The notes: generated by a model not told the origin, from the letters alone. Positions 48,695 through 60,296 are shown, numbered from the stretch's first letter. The stretch: DNA of 64,000 nucleotides from Frischella japonica (GCF_014489845.1 NZ_JABURY010000021.1:1-64000), one strand, 5' to 3'. A program made the numbers and translations.

Positions 48695-50032
48695 CTACTC
48701 ATCCCCATCCAAATCTAAAATAAGGATTTTTGAGTTACGTTGAAAATTGTACAACTGTTTCTTTTTTATTGGTAAATCATCAACTTCTGCCGGAACAAAG
48801 CCTTTCTCTCTAAACCAGTGAATACTACGCGTAGTTAATACAAATAATTTTTTTAATCCCATTTTTTGGGCTTTTTCAACCAACATAGCTAATAACATAT
48901 CGCCACGCGCAGAGTTACGATACTCAGGATGAATCGCTACACAAGCCATTTCTGCCATACCTTCATCAAAATAAGGATACAGTGCAGCACAACCGATTGT
49001 CATATTGTCGCGTTCAATAATAGTAAACTTGTCAATCTCAATTTCAAGTTGTTCGCGGGAACGACGAACTAAAATCCCTTGCTCTTCTAAAGGACGAATC
49101 AGTTCTAAAATCCCACCGATATCATTAATATTAGCATTGCGCGCCTTTTCAGAACGTTCCATTGCCACTTGGGTACCAATGCCATCACGTGAAAAAAGTT
49201 CTTGCAAAATGGAACCATCAACCAGATAGCTAACTAAATGACTACGATGCACACCATTGCGACATGCCCTTGCTGCTGCCTGTAAGAAGCGAGCATCACT
49301 GGAAAGATGTTTTCCTTGTTGCTCTTTATCATTTACATAGCGTTCAGCATCCGCAGGGTAGAGATCCGTAATCACTTGTCCGGATTCATTAAGCACACCT
49401 TGCTCACTACAAAAACTGATCAGCTTATCGGCTTTAAGCTTAATAGCTACTTCTGCAGCAACATCTTCTGACGCTAAATTAAAACTCTCACCAGTGACCG
49501 AAACCCCAACAGGCCCTAATAAAACAATTGATCCAGCATTTAATTGGTTATTGATACCGTCACTGTTAATTCGCCGAATACGACCGGTATGACAATAATC
49601 AATACCATCATCAACCCCTAACGGTTGAGCAATTACAAAATTACCACTTATAACGTTAATATGCGCCCCTTGTAAAGGGGTATTATTCAAACACATTGAT
49701 AAACTACCAATTATGTTCAGCTGCAATAAACCAGTAACTTGTTTAATAATATCAAGGGTTTTAGCATCAGTAATACGTGTATATTTGTGATACCTAGGGA
49801 CAATATTTTGAATTTTTAAGGCTTCATCAATTTGATTACGTGCACCATTAACAATCACTAATTTAATGCCCAAACTGTGCAATAATCCAATATCATTAAT
49901 GATACTAGCATAAGTATGACTTTTTAATGTTGCGCCAGTTAGCAAAATCACGAACGTTTTGCCCTGATGCGCATTAATATAAGGAACAGAGTGCCGCAAC
50001 CCCTGGACAAGTTCAGTTGTTCGTTCTTTCAT
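48695..50032 (-). CDS. argA: N-acetylglutamate synthase ArgA
   Basis: ArgA is the first enzyme of arginine synthesis and acetylates glutamate. It has 445 residues from ATG 50032, which follows a GGTGG ribosome binding site. The N-terminal amino acid kinase-like, arginine-sensing half includes [20 protein letters not shown] near 113. The C-terminal GNAT domain carries [20 protein letters not shown] near 370. The ARG boxes just upstream predict ArgR repression. Confidence 0.96.
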   Translation of the reverse strand: MKERTTELVQGLRHSVPYINAHQGKTFVILLTGATLKSHTYASIINDIGLLHSLGIKLVIVNGARNQIDEALKIQNIVPRYHKYTRITDAKTLDIIKQVTGLLQLNIIGSLSMCLNNTPLQGAHINVISGNFVIAQPLGVDDGIDYCHTGRIRRINSDGINNQLNAGSIVLLGPVGVSVTGESFNLASEDVAAEVAIKLKADKLISFCSEQGVLNESGQVITDLYPADAERYVNDKEQQGKHLSSDARFLQAAARACRNGVHRSHLVSYLVDGSILQELFSRDGIGTQVAMERSEKARNANINDIGGILELIRPLEEQGILVRRSREQLEIEIDKFTIIERDNMTIGCAALYPYFDEGMAEMACVAIHPEYRNSARGDMLLAMLVEKAQKMGLKKLFVLTTRSIHWFREKGFVPAEVDDLPIKKKQLYNFQRNSKILILDLDGDE

Positions 50033-50044
50033 TTCAGCCACCAA

Positions 50045-50083
50045 TATGAATAATTATGCAATAATTTTGTATTTTTATTTATT
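50045..50083. promoter_or_regulatory. Tandem ARG boxes upstream of argA
   Basis: TGAATAATTATGCA (50047-50060) matches the ARG box core TGAATWWWWATTCA with one mismatch. TGTATTTTTATTTA (50068-50081) matches with two. Their centres are 21 bases apart, the standard spacing for binding of one ArgR hexamer. The first box begins 15 bases before the argA start, so bound ArgR would block transcription initiation or early elongation. Confidence 0.7.
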
Positions 50084-50201
50084 TTGATAAAATTCGCAAG
50101 TACTTTAGTCGATTAATCTAATAATATATAAAACGACAACATCTCGCATTTTATTCGTAGGTAGTTTATTGATTTTAAAATCCTAAATTAAGCAAATAAA
50201 G

Positions 50202-52046
50202 TTACTCAACAGTGACAGATTTAGCCAAATTACGTGGTCGATCAACATCAGTACCTTTAATTACAGCTACGTTATAAGCCAGTAACTGCATCGGAACAGT
50301 ATAATAAATTGCCGCTGTCAGTGTTTCAACCGGTGGTAATACCATAACCTCAAAGTTTGCTTCGCTAACAAAATCAGCAGCATCGGTCGTAAATATATAT
50401 AACTGTCCGTTTCTGGCTTTAACTTCTTCGATATTGGACTTGAGTTTCGCTAATAAGTCGTTAAATGGAGCCACAACAATAATTGGCATTTGGTTATCAA
50501 TCAATGCCAGAGGACCATGTTTTAATTCACCTGCTGCATACGCTTCAGCATGAATATAGGAGGTTTCTTTTAACTTTAAGGCTCCTTCTAACGCAATCGG
50601 ATATTCATCTCCACGCCCTAAAAATAACGCATGATGTTTATCAGCAAATTGTTCAGCTAATTTCTTTATCTGATGAGCGAACATTAAAACTTGTTCAATT
50701 CGATTTGGGAGGATTTGTAATGCTTGCACAATTGATTGTTCAATTGTCGCTAATCTCTTTTTTACTTGGCAAACTTTGGCAACTAGCATTAATAATACAG
50801 TCAATTGGGTGGTAAATGCTTTTGTAGACGCTACACCAATTTCTGTTCCGGCTTTAGTTAATAAGACTAAATCAGCCTCTCTTACTAATGTCGATGCTGC
50901 AACGTTACAGATAGCCAATGTATTAATATAACCAATCTGCTTTGCTAAGCGCAGTGCCGCTAAAGTATCCGCAGTTTCACCCGATTGTGATAACGTAATG
51001 AAGAGGCTATTAGATCGTTTTGCTGGATTTCGATAACGATATTCCGATGCAATTTCAACATCACAAGGTATCTTTGCCAACGATTCAAACCAGTAACGTG
51101 CTACAAGTCCTGCATGATAAGCCGTACCACAAGCAACAATTTGAATATGTTCTAACTGATTAAAAATCGTATCAGCATATTCACCAAGTTCATCAAAATG
51201 AATTGAGCCATTTTGAATACGGCCTGTTAAGGTATTTTTAATGGCGATTGGCTGTTCAAAAATCTCTTTTTCCATATAATGTTGATAACCGCCTTTATCA
51301 CCCGCATCATACTGCATATTCGATTCTAATACCGTACGCTGCACCCGTTGGCCTGCTTTATCGACAATATCAATCGTATCACAACCAATTTCAGCAATAT
51401 CACCGTCTTCAAGAAAGATAAATTGTTGAGTAAGTGGTAATAATGCTAATTGATCAGACGCGATAAAATTTTCACCATGACCTAAACCAATGACTAATGG
51501 ACTGCCGCAACGTGCTGCCACTAACCGATTAGGAGCACGACTATCCATAATCACAATGCCATAGGCACCACGCAATTGCGGTAATGCTTTTTTTACTGCC
51601 TCAAATAACGAACAATTTGTTTGCAGAATAATATCATGAATAAGATGAGCGATAACTTCAGAATCGGTTTCTGAACAAAATTGATATCCCTTTTCAATCA
51701 ATTGCGTTCGCAAAGATTGATAGTTTTCAATTATACCATTATGAACAATGCTAATAAAACCTGAAACATGTGGATGGGCGTTATATTCACTTGGTTGACC
51801 ATGAGTAGCCCAACGTGTGTGGGCAATACCAATACTTCCCTCAATCGGATTATGTGCTATCGCATCTTCTAAAGCCTTGACTTTACCAACGCGCCTTAAT
51901 CTTTGTAGTGACAATGGTTGTGACCCATGAGAGGTGATAATCGCTAAACCTGCTGAATCATAGCCACGATACTCTAGCCGTTTTAATCCTGCTAATAGAA
52001 TATTAACTACATCTTGTTGTGCAATCGCACCGACAATACCACACAT
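50202..52046 (-). CDS. glmS: Glucosamine-fructose-6-phosphate aminotransferase GlmS
   Basis: GlmS makes glucosamine 6-phosphate, the entry into amino sugar and cell wall synthesis. The N-terminal glutaminase has Cys2 in [11 protein letters not shown] and the [11 protein letters not shown] loop. Two SIS isomerase domains follow with SQSGETADT near 353 and the C-terminal NLAKSVTVE. The length of 614 is normal. It lies 20 bases after glmU in one operon. Confidence 0.98.
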   Translation of the reverse strand: MCGIVGAIAQQDVVNILLAGLKRLEYRGYDSAGLAIITSHGSQPLSLQRLRRVGKVKALEDAIAHNPIEGSIGIAHTRWATHGQPSEYNAHPHVSGFISIVHNGIIENYQSLRTQLIEKGYQFCSETDSEVIAHLIHDIILQTNCSLFEAVKKALPQLRGAYGIVIMDSRAPNRLVAARCGSPLVIGLGHGENFIASDQLALLPLTQQFIFLEDGDIAEIGCDTIDIVDKAGQRVQRTVLESNMQYDAGDKGGYQHYMEKEIFEQPIAIKNTLTGRIQNGSIHFDELGEYADTIFNQLEHIQIVACGTAYHAGLVARYWFESLAKIPCDVEIASEYRYRNPAKRSNSLFITLSQSGETADTLAALRLAKQIGYINTLAICNVAASTLVREADLVLLTKAGTEIGVASTKAFTTQLTVLLMLVAKVCQVKKRLATIEQSIVQALQILPNRIEQVLMFAHQIKKLAEQFADKHHALFLGRGDEYPIALEGALKLKETSYIHAEAYAAGELKHGPLALIDNQMPIIVVAPFNDLLAKLKSNIEEVKARNGQLYIFTTDAADFVSEANFEVMVLPPVETLTAAIYYTVPMQLLAYNVAVIKGTDVDRPRNLAKSVTVE

Positions 52047-52066
52047 AACCGTTCCTCAAAATTTAT

Positions 52067-53434
52067 CTATTTGGCATTTTTTGTTGGTCGTTTCCAATTA
52101 GTAATATGTTTTTGTTTAACTCGACTGACGACCAATTCATTTTCACCAACATTACTGGTCACCGTTGTACCAGCAGCAATCGTTGCTCCATTGCCTACCG
52201 TAACGGGTGCAATAAGTTGAGTATCAGAGCCAACAAACACATCATTACCAATAATGGTTTGGAATTTATTAGCACCATCATAATTACAGGTAATGGTTCC
52301 GGCACCAATATTTACTGTTGAACCTATTTCACTATCTCCTAAATATGATAAATGACCGACCTTACTATTTTGTCCCAAATGTGCTTTTTTTAATTCAACA
52401 AAATTACCGACGTGGGCTTGATTGTCTAATTGGCTACCTGGTCGCAATCTTGCAAAAGGACCAACAGTACAATGGCTGGCTAGTGAACTGCCCTCAATCA
52501 CTGTATACGGACTAATAATGCTGTTATCGCCAATCACACAATCTTTTAATATACATCCAGCGCCAATATAGACTTGATTACCCAGTTCTACTTTCCCTTC
52601 AATGATTACATTGCAATCAATCGTTACATCCTTTCCATGAATGAGCTCGCCGCGTAAATCAAAACGACTAGGATCAAGCAATGTTACACCGGCTAACAGC
52701 AGTTGATTAGCCCTATGCTGTTGATAAGTTCGTTCTAATTCCGCTAGTTGTAATCGGTTATTTACACCCGCTACTTCATATGTGTATTGTGGATGCGTTG
52801 CAACAATTGGTCGCCCTTCTTGATGAGCCATCCCAATAATATCGGTAAGATAAAATTCTTGTTGTGCATTATGATTATTGATTTTAGCTAGCCAGTGTTT
52901 TAATAGCTTTCCAGGCACTAACATAATACCGGTATTCACTTCATTAATGGACTGCTGCTGTTTTGTTGCATCTTTTTGCTCAACAATGGCAACAACCTCA
53001 CCCTTTTCGCGAACGATTCGACCATAACCAGTTGGGTCATCTAATACAACGGTCAATAACGAAATACCATCTTGAGGTTTATTAGCAATTAAAGCTTCTA
53101 AAGTTTGTTTCGATATTAGCGGTGTATCAGCATATAAGATTAGAATGTCTTCATCATCGTTAATATAAGGTATCGTTTGCTGTACAGCATGGCCGGTGCC
53201 TAATTGCTGTTCTTGTAAAACTAATTGTACTGGTTGATGCTGTAGGGCTTGCTCTAATTGTGTTTTACCATGACCATAAACCACATAGAGACGATCTGAA
53301 CCTAACTGGAGCACCGTATCAATAACATGCTGTAACATGGTTTTATGACCAATTCTATGTAAAACTTTAGGTAGGTTAGAATACATACGGGTTCCTTTAC
53401 CCGCTGCTAAAATAACAGAACTTAAATGAGACAT
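52067..53434 (-). CDS. glmU: Bifunctional GlmU (N-acetylglucosamine-1-P uridyltransferase / acetyltransferase)
   Basis: GlmU makes UDP-N-acetylglucosamine. From ATG 53434 ([20 protein letters not shown]) there are 455 residues. The pyrophosphorylase half has the nucleotide loop LAAGKGTRM and [12 protein letters not shown]. The acetyltransferase half is a beta helix of hexapeptides ending with [19 protein letters not shown]. An upstream start at 53506 adds a sequence without homology and is rejected. Operon glmU-glmS. Confidence 0.97.
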   Translation of the reverse strand: MSHLSSVILAAGKGTRMYSNLPKVLHRIGHKTMLQHVIDTVLQLGSDRLYVVYGHGKTQLEQALQHQPVQLVLQEQQLGTGHAVQQTIPYINDDEDILILYADTPLISKQTLEALIANKPQDGISLLTVVLDDPTGYGRIVREKGEVVAIVEQKDATKQQQSINEVNTGIMLVPGKLLKHWLAKINNHNAQQEFYLTDIIGMAHQEGRPIVATHPQYTYEVAGVNNRLQLAELERTYQQHRANQLLLAGVTLLDPSRFDLRGELIHGKDVTIDCNVIIEGKVELGNQVYIGAGCILKDCVIGDNSIISPYTVIEGSSLASHCTVGPFARLRPGSQLDNQAHVGNFVELKKAHLGQNSKVGHLSYLGDSEIGSTVNIGAGTITCNYDGANKFQTIIGNDVFVGSDTQLIAPVTVGNGATIAAGTTVTSNVGENELVVSRVKQKHITNWKRPTKNAK

Positions 53435-53614
53435 AATGATAACCAAGCTAAAAAAATTGTGATTACTATAATAAAAGATATTGTCGTTAACAATCTTAAT
53501 CGGCATGTTAAAATTTAATTTTTATTGTGAAATAAGTTTACCTTTGCATTTGATTATGCGTTTAAAAGATAAATCGTGATAAATTACGATCCCAACTACA
53601 ACCGCGATGATTAA

Positions 53615-53623
53615 TGCTATAAT
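53615..53623 (+). promoter_or_regulatory. Extended -10 promoter of hemE
   Basis: TGCTATAAT is a perfect extended -10 element (TGnTATAAT). Transcription would start about 30 bases before the hemE ATG. No good -35 box is visible, as is usual with this class. Confidence 0.55.
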
Positions 53624-53662
53624 AAATCTCAATTGTTAATTATCGGTATTTTAGGAAATATC

Positions 53663-54721
53663 ATGCCATTACAAAATGATCGCTACCTTCGTGCTTTGCA
53701 GTGTCAACCTGTCGATTACACACCGCTTTGGATGATGCGTCAGGCTGGACGTTATCTACCAGAATATCGACAATTACGAGCCCAAGCCGGCGATTTTATG
53801 ACCCTATGTAAAACACCAGAACTAGCTTGCGAAGCAACCTTACAACCAATACGTCGTTATGATCTTGACGCTGCGATTATCTTTTCTGATATTTTAACCA
53901 TTCCTGATGCTATGGGATTGGGATTATATTTTCAACATGGCGAAGGACCTAAATTCAAAACAACGATTAATACATCTAATGACATCAAACAGTTAGCCAT
54001 TCCAGATCCTGAGATAGAATTAGGTTATGTTATGGCAGCGATTCGGCAAGCTAAGTATGAATTAAAACGTAAAATTCCGTTGATTGGCTTTGCTGGTAGC
54101 CCTTGGACTTTAGCAACTTACATGGTTGAAGGAGGGAGTAGTAAGACGTTTACCAAAATCAAAAAAATGTTATATAGCGATCCATCGTCATTACATCAGT
54201 TGCTTGATAAACTCAGTGACAGTATAGCCCTTTATCTAAATGCTCAGATTAAGGCCGGAGCCCAGTCCATTATGATTTTTGATTCTTGGGGTGGAGTATT
54301 AAGTCATTCCAGCTATCGTGAATTTTCACTGCATTATATGAGTAAAATCATTTCTCAATTGCAACGTGGTCAACGTCAGCATACCTTCTCGACTGATTAT
54401 GTCCCTGTCACCTTATTTACAAAAGGAGGAGGGCTATGGTTTGACCTTATAAGCCAATCCGGTTGTGATGCGATAGGTGTGGATTGGACGGTAGATTTAA
54501 GTACCCTACCAAAAGAAAAAATTGCAATACAAGGTAATCTGGATCCAACCGTGTTATATGGTAATCGTCATACCATTGAGAAAAATGTCGATTTGGTACT
54601 TAAAGAATATGGGCCGTATAACGGTCATATCTTCAATCTTGGTCATGGCATTAATCAAGATACCCCAACGGAAAGCGTTGAAATACTCATTAATGCCGTT
54701 CATCAAAAATCTGCCAAATAA
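53663..54721 (+). CDS. hemE: Uroporphyrinogen decarboxylase
   Basis: HemE turns uroporphyrinogen III into coproporphyrinogen III in haem synthesis. From ATG 53663 ([12 protein letters not shown]), which follows AGGAAA, it has 352 residues. Signatures are [16 protein letters not shown] near 22 and [13 protein letters not shown] near 140. A longer frame from 53633 is not supported. It starts the hemE-yjaG-hupA group known from E. coli. The nfi gene normally between hemE and yjaG is absent. Confidence 0.97.
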   Translation: MPLQNDRYLRALQCQPVDYTPLWMMRQAGRYLPEYRQLRAQAGDFMTLCKTPELACEATLQPIRRYDLDAAIIFSDILTIPDAMGLGLYFQHGEGPKFKTTINTSNDIKQLAIPDPEIELGYVMAAIRQAKYELKRKIPLIGFAGSPWTLATYMVEGGSSKTFTKIKKMLYSDPSSLHQLLDKLSDSIALYLNAQIKAGAQSIMIFDSWGGVLSHSSYREFSLHYMSKIISQLQRGQRQHTFSTDYVPVTLFTKGGGLWFDLISQSGCDAIGVDWTVDLSTLPKEKIAIQGNLDPTVLYGNRHTIEKNVDLVLKEYGPYNGHIFNLGHGINQDTPTESVEILINAVHQKSAK

Positions 54722-54744
54722 CTATTGATTTAAAGGTTTATAAC

Positions 54745-55338
54745 ATGATTGAAAATCCTATTCACTTACGTTTAGAAAAATTATCACAACCACAACTTTC
54801 CTTATTTATGGTATGTCTGTGCGAAAGAATGTATCCTAATTTTGCTTTTTATTGTCAACAAACGGGCAGTGGCGATCATAAAATCTACAAAAATATACTC
54901 GATTTAGTTTGGGAATCACTAATAGTTAAAAATGCTAAAATTAATTTCGATAATCAATTAGAAAAATTAGAACATATTATTCCAACGATTGAAGATGAAA
55001 ATATTTATAGTATTTATCCAGCTATTGATGCATGCCAAGCATTAAGCGAATTAATTCATGCTTATTTAAGTAGTGATTTTGCAGAATGTGCGGTATCAGT
55101 TAGCCAATTATCACTTAAAACGATTGCAGAATTAGAAATGATTAAAATCGATAAACAATTATCTATGGATGAAATAAAAACATTGCCGGCCATCCTAGAT
55201 GAATTAGATATCCAATGGGAAATCTTTCGAATCATAAAAAAAAGCGAAATTAATAAAAATATAACGTTAATAAAAGGATTGAAAGAAGATTTACGCGAAG
55301 AACAAATAAGTAATATCGGTGTTTTTTTAGGCGATTAA
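54745..55338 (+). CDS. yjaG: Conserved protein YjaG (DUF416)
   Basis: The 197-residue, mostly helical cytoplasmic protein matches YjaG (DUF416) in length, start (NPIHLRLEKLSQPQLSLFMVCLCERMYPN) and location between hemE and hupA. Its function is unknown. There is no signal peptide or membrane helix. It begins 23 bases after hemE. Confidence 0.9.
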   Translation: MIENPIHLRLEKLSQPQLSLFMVCLCERMYPNFAFYCQQTGSGDHKIYKNILDLVWESLIVKNAKINFDNQLEKLEHIIPTIEDENIYSIYPAIDACQALSELIHAYLSSDFAECAVSVSQLSLKTIAELEMIKIDKQLSMDEIKTLPAILDELDIQWEIFRIIKKSEINKNITLIKGLKEDLREEQISNIGVFLGD

Positions 55339-55506
55339 CTGTAAAGATGCAATCATTTTCAACGATTTTGATAAATTCTACTTTAATCTTATTTAAATAT
55401 AGTCTAAATTGAATAGGATTATCAATATGTGCTTTACTTGAAGTTATGCATTATGTTGTGTTTAACTTCTCTTTTCAACTATAAATTATTGTGTAAGGAT
55501 ATGTCC

Positions 55507-55779
55507 ATGAACAAAACAGAACTTGTCGACGCTATTGCAGCTAAAGCAAACATTACAAAAGTTGCAGCTAAAAATGCGCTTGAAGCGACTTTAACTGCGA
55601 TCACAGAAAGCCTTGAAAAAGGTGATTCGGTTCAATTAGTTGGTTTCGGTACTTTTAAAGTAAACAGCCGTAAAGCACGCACTGGTCGTAACCCTAAAAC
55701 CGGTAAAGAAATCAAAATTGCTGCTACCACTGTTCCAGCATTCGTAGCAGGTAAAGGTCTTAAAGACGCAGTTAAATAA
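55507..55779 (+). CDS. hupA: DNA-binding protein HU-alpha
   Basis: HU is a small nucleoid protein that bends DNA. From ATG 55507 ([18 protein letters not shown]) it has 90 residues, the exact family size. The [24 protein letters not shown] arm with the conserved Arg-Asn-Pro tip is present. AAGGA precedes this ATG, so the longer reading from 55429 is rejected. A terminator follows. Confidence 0.98.
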   Translation: MNKTELVDAIAAKANITKVAAKNALEATLTAITESLEKGDSVQLVGFGTFKVNSRKARTGRNPKTGKEIKIAATTVPAFVAGKGLKDAVK

Positions 55780-55816
55780 TAGGATTAAATAATAAGTTAT
55801 TTTAATTCTGTATACG

Positions 55817-55849
55817 AAAAGACCTGCCATTAGGCAGGTCTTTTTTTAT
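55817..55849. terminator. Bidirectional terminator after hupA
   Basis: AAAAGACCTGCC and GGCAGGTCTTTT form a strong stem with a four-base loop and a long T-run. It lies between hupA (plus) and the ferredoxin gene (minus). Confidence 0.9.
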
Positions 55850-55861
55850 AAACTACTTGAA

Positions 55862-56236
55862 TTAGGACTGACTTCGCCGCGCTTTAACACGCGCAATGGC
55901 ATCTGCAACCAATTGCTTACGTGCGACGGGTATACTACTTACCGAAGAAGTTGCAGAACTTGCTAAGATTGACGATTTAGTCATTAATCGGCGTTGTTTC
56001 TTCATTTTTAACTGATTTTCAGCATACTTCGACATTGCTATCTGAGGTGTCTGTAAGTTTATGCAATTAGTGGGGCAAGCATTAATACATTCCTCACACG
56101 ACGTACAATATTGCGGAATAACGGTATGTAGCAAGTGTCTAGCGCCAACAATTGCGTCAGTTGGGCAAACACGTACGCATTTACCACAACCAATACAATT
56201 GTGTTCATCAATGTAAGCGGTTAAAACGGTTGTCAT
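55862..56236 (-). CDS. RsxB-like 2[4Fe-4S] ferredoxin coupled to fhs
   Basis: The 124-residue protein has two [4Fe-4S] motifs, [12 protein letters not shown] near 14 and [12 protein letters not shown] near 43, with [13 protein letters not shown] between them. This is the pattern of the C-terminal ferredoxin part of RsxB/RnfB. The N-terminal membrane helix and first cluster domain of RsxB are absent, and a basic tail (KMKKQRR) follows. Its ATG overlaps the fhs stop codon (TAATG), so it is translated with formate-tetrahydrofolate ligase. Partner and role are unknown; an electron carrier for a one-carbon or formate reaction is possible. Confidence 0.82.
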   Translation of the reverse strand: MTTVLTAYIDEHNCIGCGKCVRVCPTDAIVGARHLLHTVIPQYCTSCEECINACPTNCINLQTPQIAMSKYAENQLKMKKQRRLMTKSSILASSATSSVSSIPVARKQLVADAIARVKARRSQS

Positions 56237-57948
56237 TAACTTAAACCAACTATATTACCATTTTCATCAATATCAATTTGGCGGTAAGCTGGATTGGTTC
56301 CTAATCCAGGCATCGTCATGATATTACCAGCATAAACCCGAATAAAACCGGCTCCAGCAGAAATGGCCAAATGACTAATATCAATTTCAAAATTAGTCGG
56401 TACATTTTTTAATGCCGGATCAGCACTGATCGACATTGGCGTTTTCGCCACGCACAATGGTAAATGATCTAAGTGTAAATTTTCAATATTCTGTATATCT
56501 TTTAATGCCTGCTCAGCCAAATTAACTTTACTAGCACCATATTTTTGCGATAATTTTTCTATTTTTACAATTAACTTATCATCATCCTGATAAGGTAATA
56601 TTACCTTACTTTCCATTTCACATGCTTTAACCACATGTTGTGCCAGTTTTTCAGCACCTTTCCCACCTTTGATGAAAACTTCACTCAATTCACAAGCAAA
56701 TGCGCCATGTGCCAGCGCATACTGCTGTAAAAAAGCTAACTCTTCTTCACTATCATGTGGGAAGCGATTAATTGCCACAATGACCGGCATACCATAACTT
56801 TTTGCATTTTGAATATGCCATGCTAAATTTGCAGCACCAATTTCTAACAGCTCAACATTTGATTCAGTAATCTCTTTGGGAATCGGTTGTCCTGGTTTTA
56901 TATTGAATTTACCACTGTTAGATTTTAAACTTCTTACTGTCGCCACTAAAACTACACAAGATGGCGCTATACCCGATTGGCGATATTTGATGTTAAAAAA
57001 TTTCTCCATCCCCATATCAGAACCAAAACCGGCTTCAGTAATCACATAATCGGCTAATGGTAATGCAATTCGATCGGCTAACACCGAAGAATTACCATGA
57101 GCGATATTAGCAAATGGACCCGCATGGATCAATACTGGTGTATTTTCAATGGTTTGCATTAGATTTGGGTTAATCGCTTCTTTTAATAAAACCGTCATCG
57201 CTCCTGCAACTTCTAAATCTTCAGCGGTGATGACATTACCATCCGTGTTATAAGCAAGAATAATATTACCAATACGTTTACGCATATCTTGTAAATCGTT
57301 GGCTAATGCTAAAATTGCCATAAGTTCGGATGCAGCGGTAATTTCAAAACCATCGCGGCGTTCAATGCCATTAACGCCGCCACCAACACCAACGGTAACA
57401 TGACGCAAAGCACGATCATTATGATCAATCACACGTTTCCAAATAATACGTTCTTTATCAAAATTAAGTCGGGCTAAGCCTGTTTTGGCTGTAAATTCAT
57501 CACCTAAACGCTCTTCATGATACAACCGTGAATCGATTGCAGCAGAGGCTAAATCGTGAGCAGCTGTGATGGCATGAATATCACCAGTTAAGTGAAGATT
57601 TAAGGTTTCCATTGGTAATACTTCGGCCTGGCCGCCACCAGCAGCCCCCCCTTTCACACCAAATACTGGTCCTAAACTCGGTTGCCGAATACAGGCAATC
57701 GCTTTTTTACCAATATAGTTCAAACCTTCACTTAAACCTATCGTATTAACGGTTTTCCCTTCACCTAAAGGGGTGGGTGTAATCGCCGTAACAAGTACAA
57801 GTTTACCTTGTTCGTTATTTTGATTGGCCTTAATGATAGATAAATCAATTTTAGCAACATATTTGCCATGGGGGATTAAATAGTCATCATGAATTTGATA
57901 ATGCTGTGCAATCTGGCTAATTGGTAGTAACTGGCTTGTTGTTGTCAT
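56236..57948 (-). CDS. fhs: Formate-tetrahydrofolate ligase
   Basis: Fhs makes 10-formyltetrahydrofolate from formate, tetrahydrofolate and ATP. The 570 residues contain the ATP loop [17 protein letters not shown] near 58, [18 protein letters not shown] near 98 and [15 protein letters not shown] near the end, all typical. E. coli lacks this enzyme; it suits an organism that produces formate by fermentation. A hairpin covers the region just before the start codon. Confidence 0.97.
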   Translation of the reverse strand: MTTTSQLLPISQIAQHYQIHDDYLIPHGKYVAKIDLSIIKANQNNEQGKLVLVTAITPTPLGEGKTVNTIGLSEGLNYIGKKAIACIRQPSLGPVFGVKGGAAGGGQAEVLPMETLNLHLTGDIHAITAAHDLASAAIDSRLYHEERLGDEFTAKTGLARLNFDKERIIWKRVIDHNDRALRHVTVGVGGGVNGIERRDGFEITAASELMAILALANDLQDMRKRIGNIILAYNTDGNVITAEDLEVAGAMTVLLKEAINPNLMQTIENTPVLIHAGPFANIAHGNSSVLADRIALPLADYVITEAGFGSDMGMEKFFNIKYRQSGIAPSCVVLVATVRSLKSNSGKFNIKPGQPIPKEITESNVELLEIGAANLAWHIQNAKSYGMPVIVAINRFPHDSEEELAFLQQYALAHGAFACELSEVFIKGGKGAEKLAQHVVKACEMESKVILPYQDDDKLIVKIEKLSQKYGASKVNLAEQALKDIQNIENLHLDHLPLCVAKTPMSISADPALKNVPTNFEIDISHLAISAGAGFIRVYAGNIMTMPGLGTNPAYRQIDIDENGNIVGLS

Positions 57949-57963
57949 AATGAGCGTCTCATT
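57949..57963 (-). promoter_or_regulatory. Hairpin abutting the fhs start codon
   Basis: AATGAG-CGT-CTCATT is a perfect six-base inverted repeat with a three-base loop directly before ATG 57948. It contains the likely ribosome binding bases (GAG), so it could limit initiation. It does not match the tetrahydrofolate riboswitch in size. The remaining upstream stretch to 58301 shows nothing else supported apart from the sohB promoter region. Confidence 0.35.
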
Positions 57964-58301
57964 GTTTTGTTATAATACCGTGTATATCGGGCTGTTAGTA
58001 TAATAAAATTACTTTATTGAATAAAGACATGATTTTAACATATGATACACTAACCAATATTCTTAGAAATAGGGTAACCTAATGTCGTTTAATAATCTTA
58101 TTTTTATAACACAGGATAAAGTAAAAAGCATGTAAATTCGGCAAGAATAACGTAAATTTGCTATATTAGCTTTATTTCACTACTAAAATACATTGAATAT
58201 AATAAATAAGCTTAACTTAGCCTATTTTGAACAAAATATCAGTATCAACTTATCTTGATATAAACTATTTTATTGCATTTAAAAAGAAGGATAGATTAAT
58301 T

Positions 58302-59375
58302 ATGGAATGGCTTTCTCAATATTTAGTATTTCTTGCCGAAACAGTTACGATTGTTATCGCAATTATAACGATCTTACTGTTTATTTTGGTACAACGCAAA
58401 AAATCTGCCCCTTCTGGTAGCTTGGAAATTAAAGATTTAACCGAAGAATATCGCGATATTAAAGAAACGATGCTACTAAGTACTATGGATGATTTTGCTA
58501 ACAAGGAATACAACAAGCAACAAAAGAAGATACGTAAAGAAGAAAAAAAACAACAGAAGCAAGCATTAAAAACCAAAACTGATAATCTCGCAGGGCAAGA
58601 GGAACAAACAAAAAATGTGGATTCTACCGTTTGTAAACCTAATTGTTATGTATTGAGTTTTAATGGCAGCATCGATGCTCATGAAGTAGAAGATTTACGA
58701 CAGGAAGTAACCGCCGTTTTATCCGTTGTTAAACCAGAAGATAAAGTAATACTAAAACTAGAAAGCCCTGGTGGCGTCGTACATGGTTATGGTTTGGCGG
58801 CATCTCAATTATTACGTTTTCGCCAACGCGATATTCATCTTACTGCGGTTGTTGATAAAGTTGCCGCTAGTGGTGGCTACATGATGGCTTGCACAGCCAA
58901 TGAAATTATTGCTGCACCATTTGCCATTATTGGCTCAATAGGCGTGGTAGCGCAAATACCTAACTTTCATCGGTTATTGAAAAAAAATGATATCGATATT
59001 GAATTACAAACTGCCGGACAATATAAACGTACTTTGACGATGTTTGGTGAAAACACTGAAGCAGGTCGTCAAAAATTCCAGCAAGAGTTGGAAGAAACAC
59101 ATTTACTATTTAAGGATTTTGTGGCTGAAAATCGCCCTAATGTTAATATTGAAGAAGTAGCAACTGGAGAACATTGGTTTGCAGTACAAGCAAAAGATAA
59201 AGGTCTCATTGATGAAATCAATACTAGTGATGATGTAATATTATCATTATTAGAAAATTACAAAATTATGAGTGTTAAATATCATCGCCGTAAAAAACTT
59301 ACTGATCGATTAACTAAAAATATCGTGAGTGGTATCGAACGGCTATTGTTTAGAAATAGTCGTACCATATATTAA
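58302..59375 (+). CDS. sohB: Inner membrane serine peptidase SohB (S49)
   Basis: SohB is a membrane-bound signal-peptide-peptidase-like protease. The 357 residues have an N-terminal membrane helix (about 8-32), a charged Lys/Glu/Gln-rich coiled linker, then the S49 domain. The nucleophile Ser is in KVAASGGYMMAC near 195 and the Lys base in QYKRTLTMFGE near 247. ATG 58302 follows AAGGA; the upstream start 58227 adds 25 residues without family match and is rejected. Confidence 0.93.
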   Translation: MEWLSQYLVFLAETVTIVIAIITILLFILVQRKKSAPSGSLEIKDLTEEYRDIKETMLLSTMDDFANKEYNKQQKKIRKEEKKQQKQALKTKTDNLAGQEEQTKNVDSTVCKPNCYVLSFNGSIDAHEVEDLRQEVTAVLSVVKPEDKVILKLESPGGVVHGYGLAASQLLRFRQRDIHLTAVVDKVAASGGYMMACTANEIIAAPFAIIGSIGVVAQIPNFHRLLKKNDIDIELQTAGQYKRTLTMFGENTEAGRQKFQQELEETHLLFKDFVAENRPNVNIEEVATGEHWFAVQAKDKGLIDEINTSDDVILSLLENYKIMSVKYHRRKKLTDRLTKNIVSGIERLLFRNSRTIY

Positions 59376-59399
59376 TTATCACAGGAATAACCGTTAATT

Positions 59400-60296
59400 A
59401 TGTCACAAGATAATGTATTGTTAGAACAGTTTCTGGATTCTCTTTGGTTAGAAAAAAGTTTGGCAGATAATACTATTCAATCTTATCGTCTAGATTTACA
59501 GGCACTGAGTAATGTATTACATAAATTAAATGTGACATTATTAACGGTGCAAATGGCGCACTTACAAGATTTTTTATTACAAAGAGTGACCCAAGGCTAT
59601 AAAGCCAGTAGTTCAGCACGTCTACTTAGTGCCATCAAACAATTTTATCAATATTTATATCGTGAAAATTATCGTATTGATGATCCTTCAGCCGCTTTAT
59701 CATCACCTAAATTACCGAAAAATTTACCTAAAGATTTAACTGAATCACAGGTAGAAGCGTTATTACAAGCACCTAATACTGAAGATAGATTGGAAATTCG
59801 AGATAAAGCCATGTTGGAATTACTTTATGCCACGGGCTTACGTGTTTCTGAATTAGTCGGTTTACAATTAAATGATATGAGTTTAAATCAAGGTGTAATC
59901 CGGATTATTGGTAAAGGTAATAAAGAACGATTAGTACCATTGGGAGAAGAAGCAATTTATTGGCTTGAGTACTATTTAAAATATAGTCGCGATGAGTTAC
60001 TCAAATATAAACCAAGTGATATCTTATTTCCTAGCCGCTTAGGGACAGCAATGACACGTCAGACGTTCTGGCATCGAATCAAATATTATGCCATACTAGC
60101 CAACATTGATATTAATGCATTATCTCCTCATGTATTACGCCATGCATTTGCCACGCATTTGCTTAATCACGGAGCGGATCTACGAGTTGTACAAATGTTG
60201 TTAGGTCATAGTAGTTTATCAACAACGCAAATTTATACTCATGTAGCAACGGAACGTTTAAAACAATTACATCAAAAATTTCATCCAAGAGCATAA
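59400..60296 (+). CDS. xerD: Site-specific tyrosine recombinase XerD
   Basis: XerD with XerC resolves chromosome dimers at dif. The 298 residues contain the N-terminal core-binding domain and the catalytic set: Arg in ATGLRVSELVGL near 148, Lys in GKGNKERLVPL near 172, HVLRHAFATHLL near 244, His in LLGHSSLSTTQIY near 270 and the nucleophile Tyr279. xerD-dsbC-recJ is the enterobacterial order. It is chromosomal housekeeping rather than a mobile integrase. Confidence 0.97.
   Translation: MSQDNVLLEQFLDSLWLEKSLADNTIQSYRLDLQALSNVLHKLNVTLLTVQMAHLQDFLLQRVTQGYKASSSARLLSAIKQFYQYLYRENYRIDDPSAALSSPKLPKNLPKDLTESQVEALLQAPNTEDRLEIRDKAMLELLYATGLRVSELVGLQLNDMSLNQGVIRIIGKGNKERLVPLGEEAIYWLEYYLKYSRDELLKYKPSDILFPSRLGTAMTRQTFWHRIKYYAILANIDINALSPHVLRHAFATHLLNHGADLRVVQMLLGHSSLSTTQIYTHVATERLKQLHQKFHPRA

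Noticed and set aside
58082-58135. 17-codon frame before sohB considered as a leader peptide
   Set aside because: No terminator/attenuator follows and the residue content gives no regulatory logic; short frames of this size are expected by chance.
59400-60296. Tyrosine recombinase as a sign of an integrated element
   Set aside because: Sequence and xerD-dsbC-recJ context identify chromosomal XerD; no att sites or phage genes are nearby.
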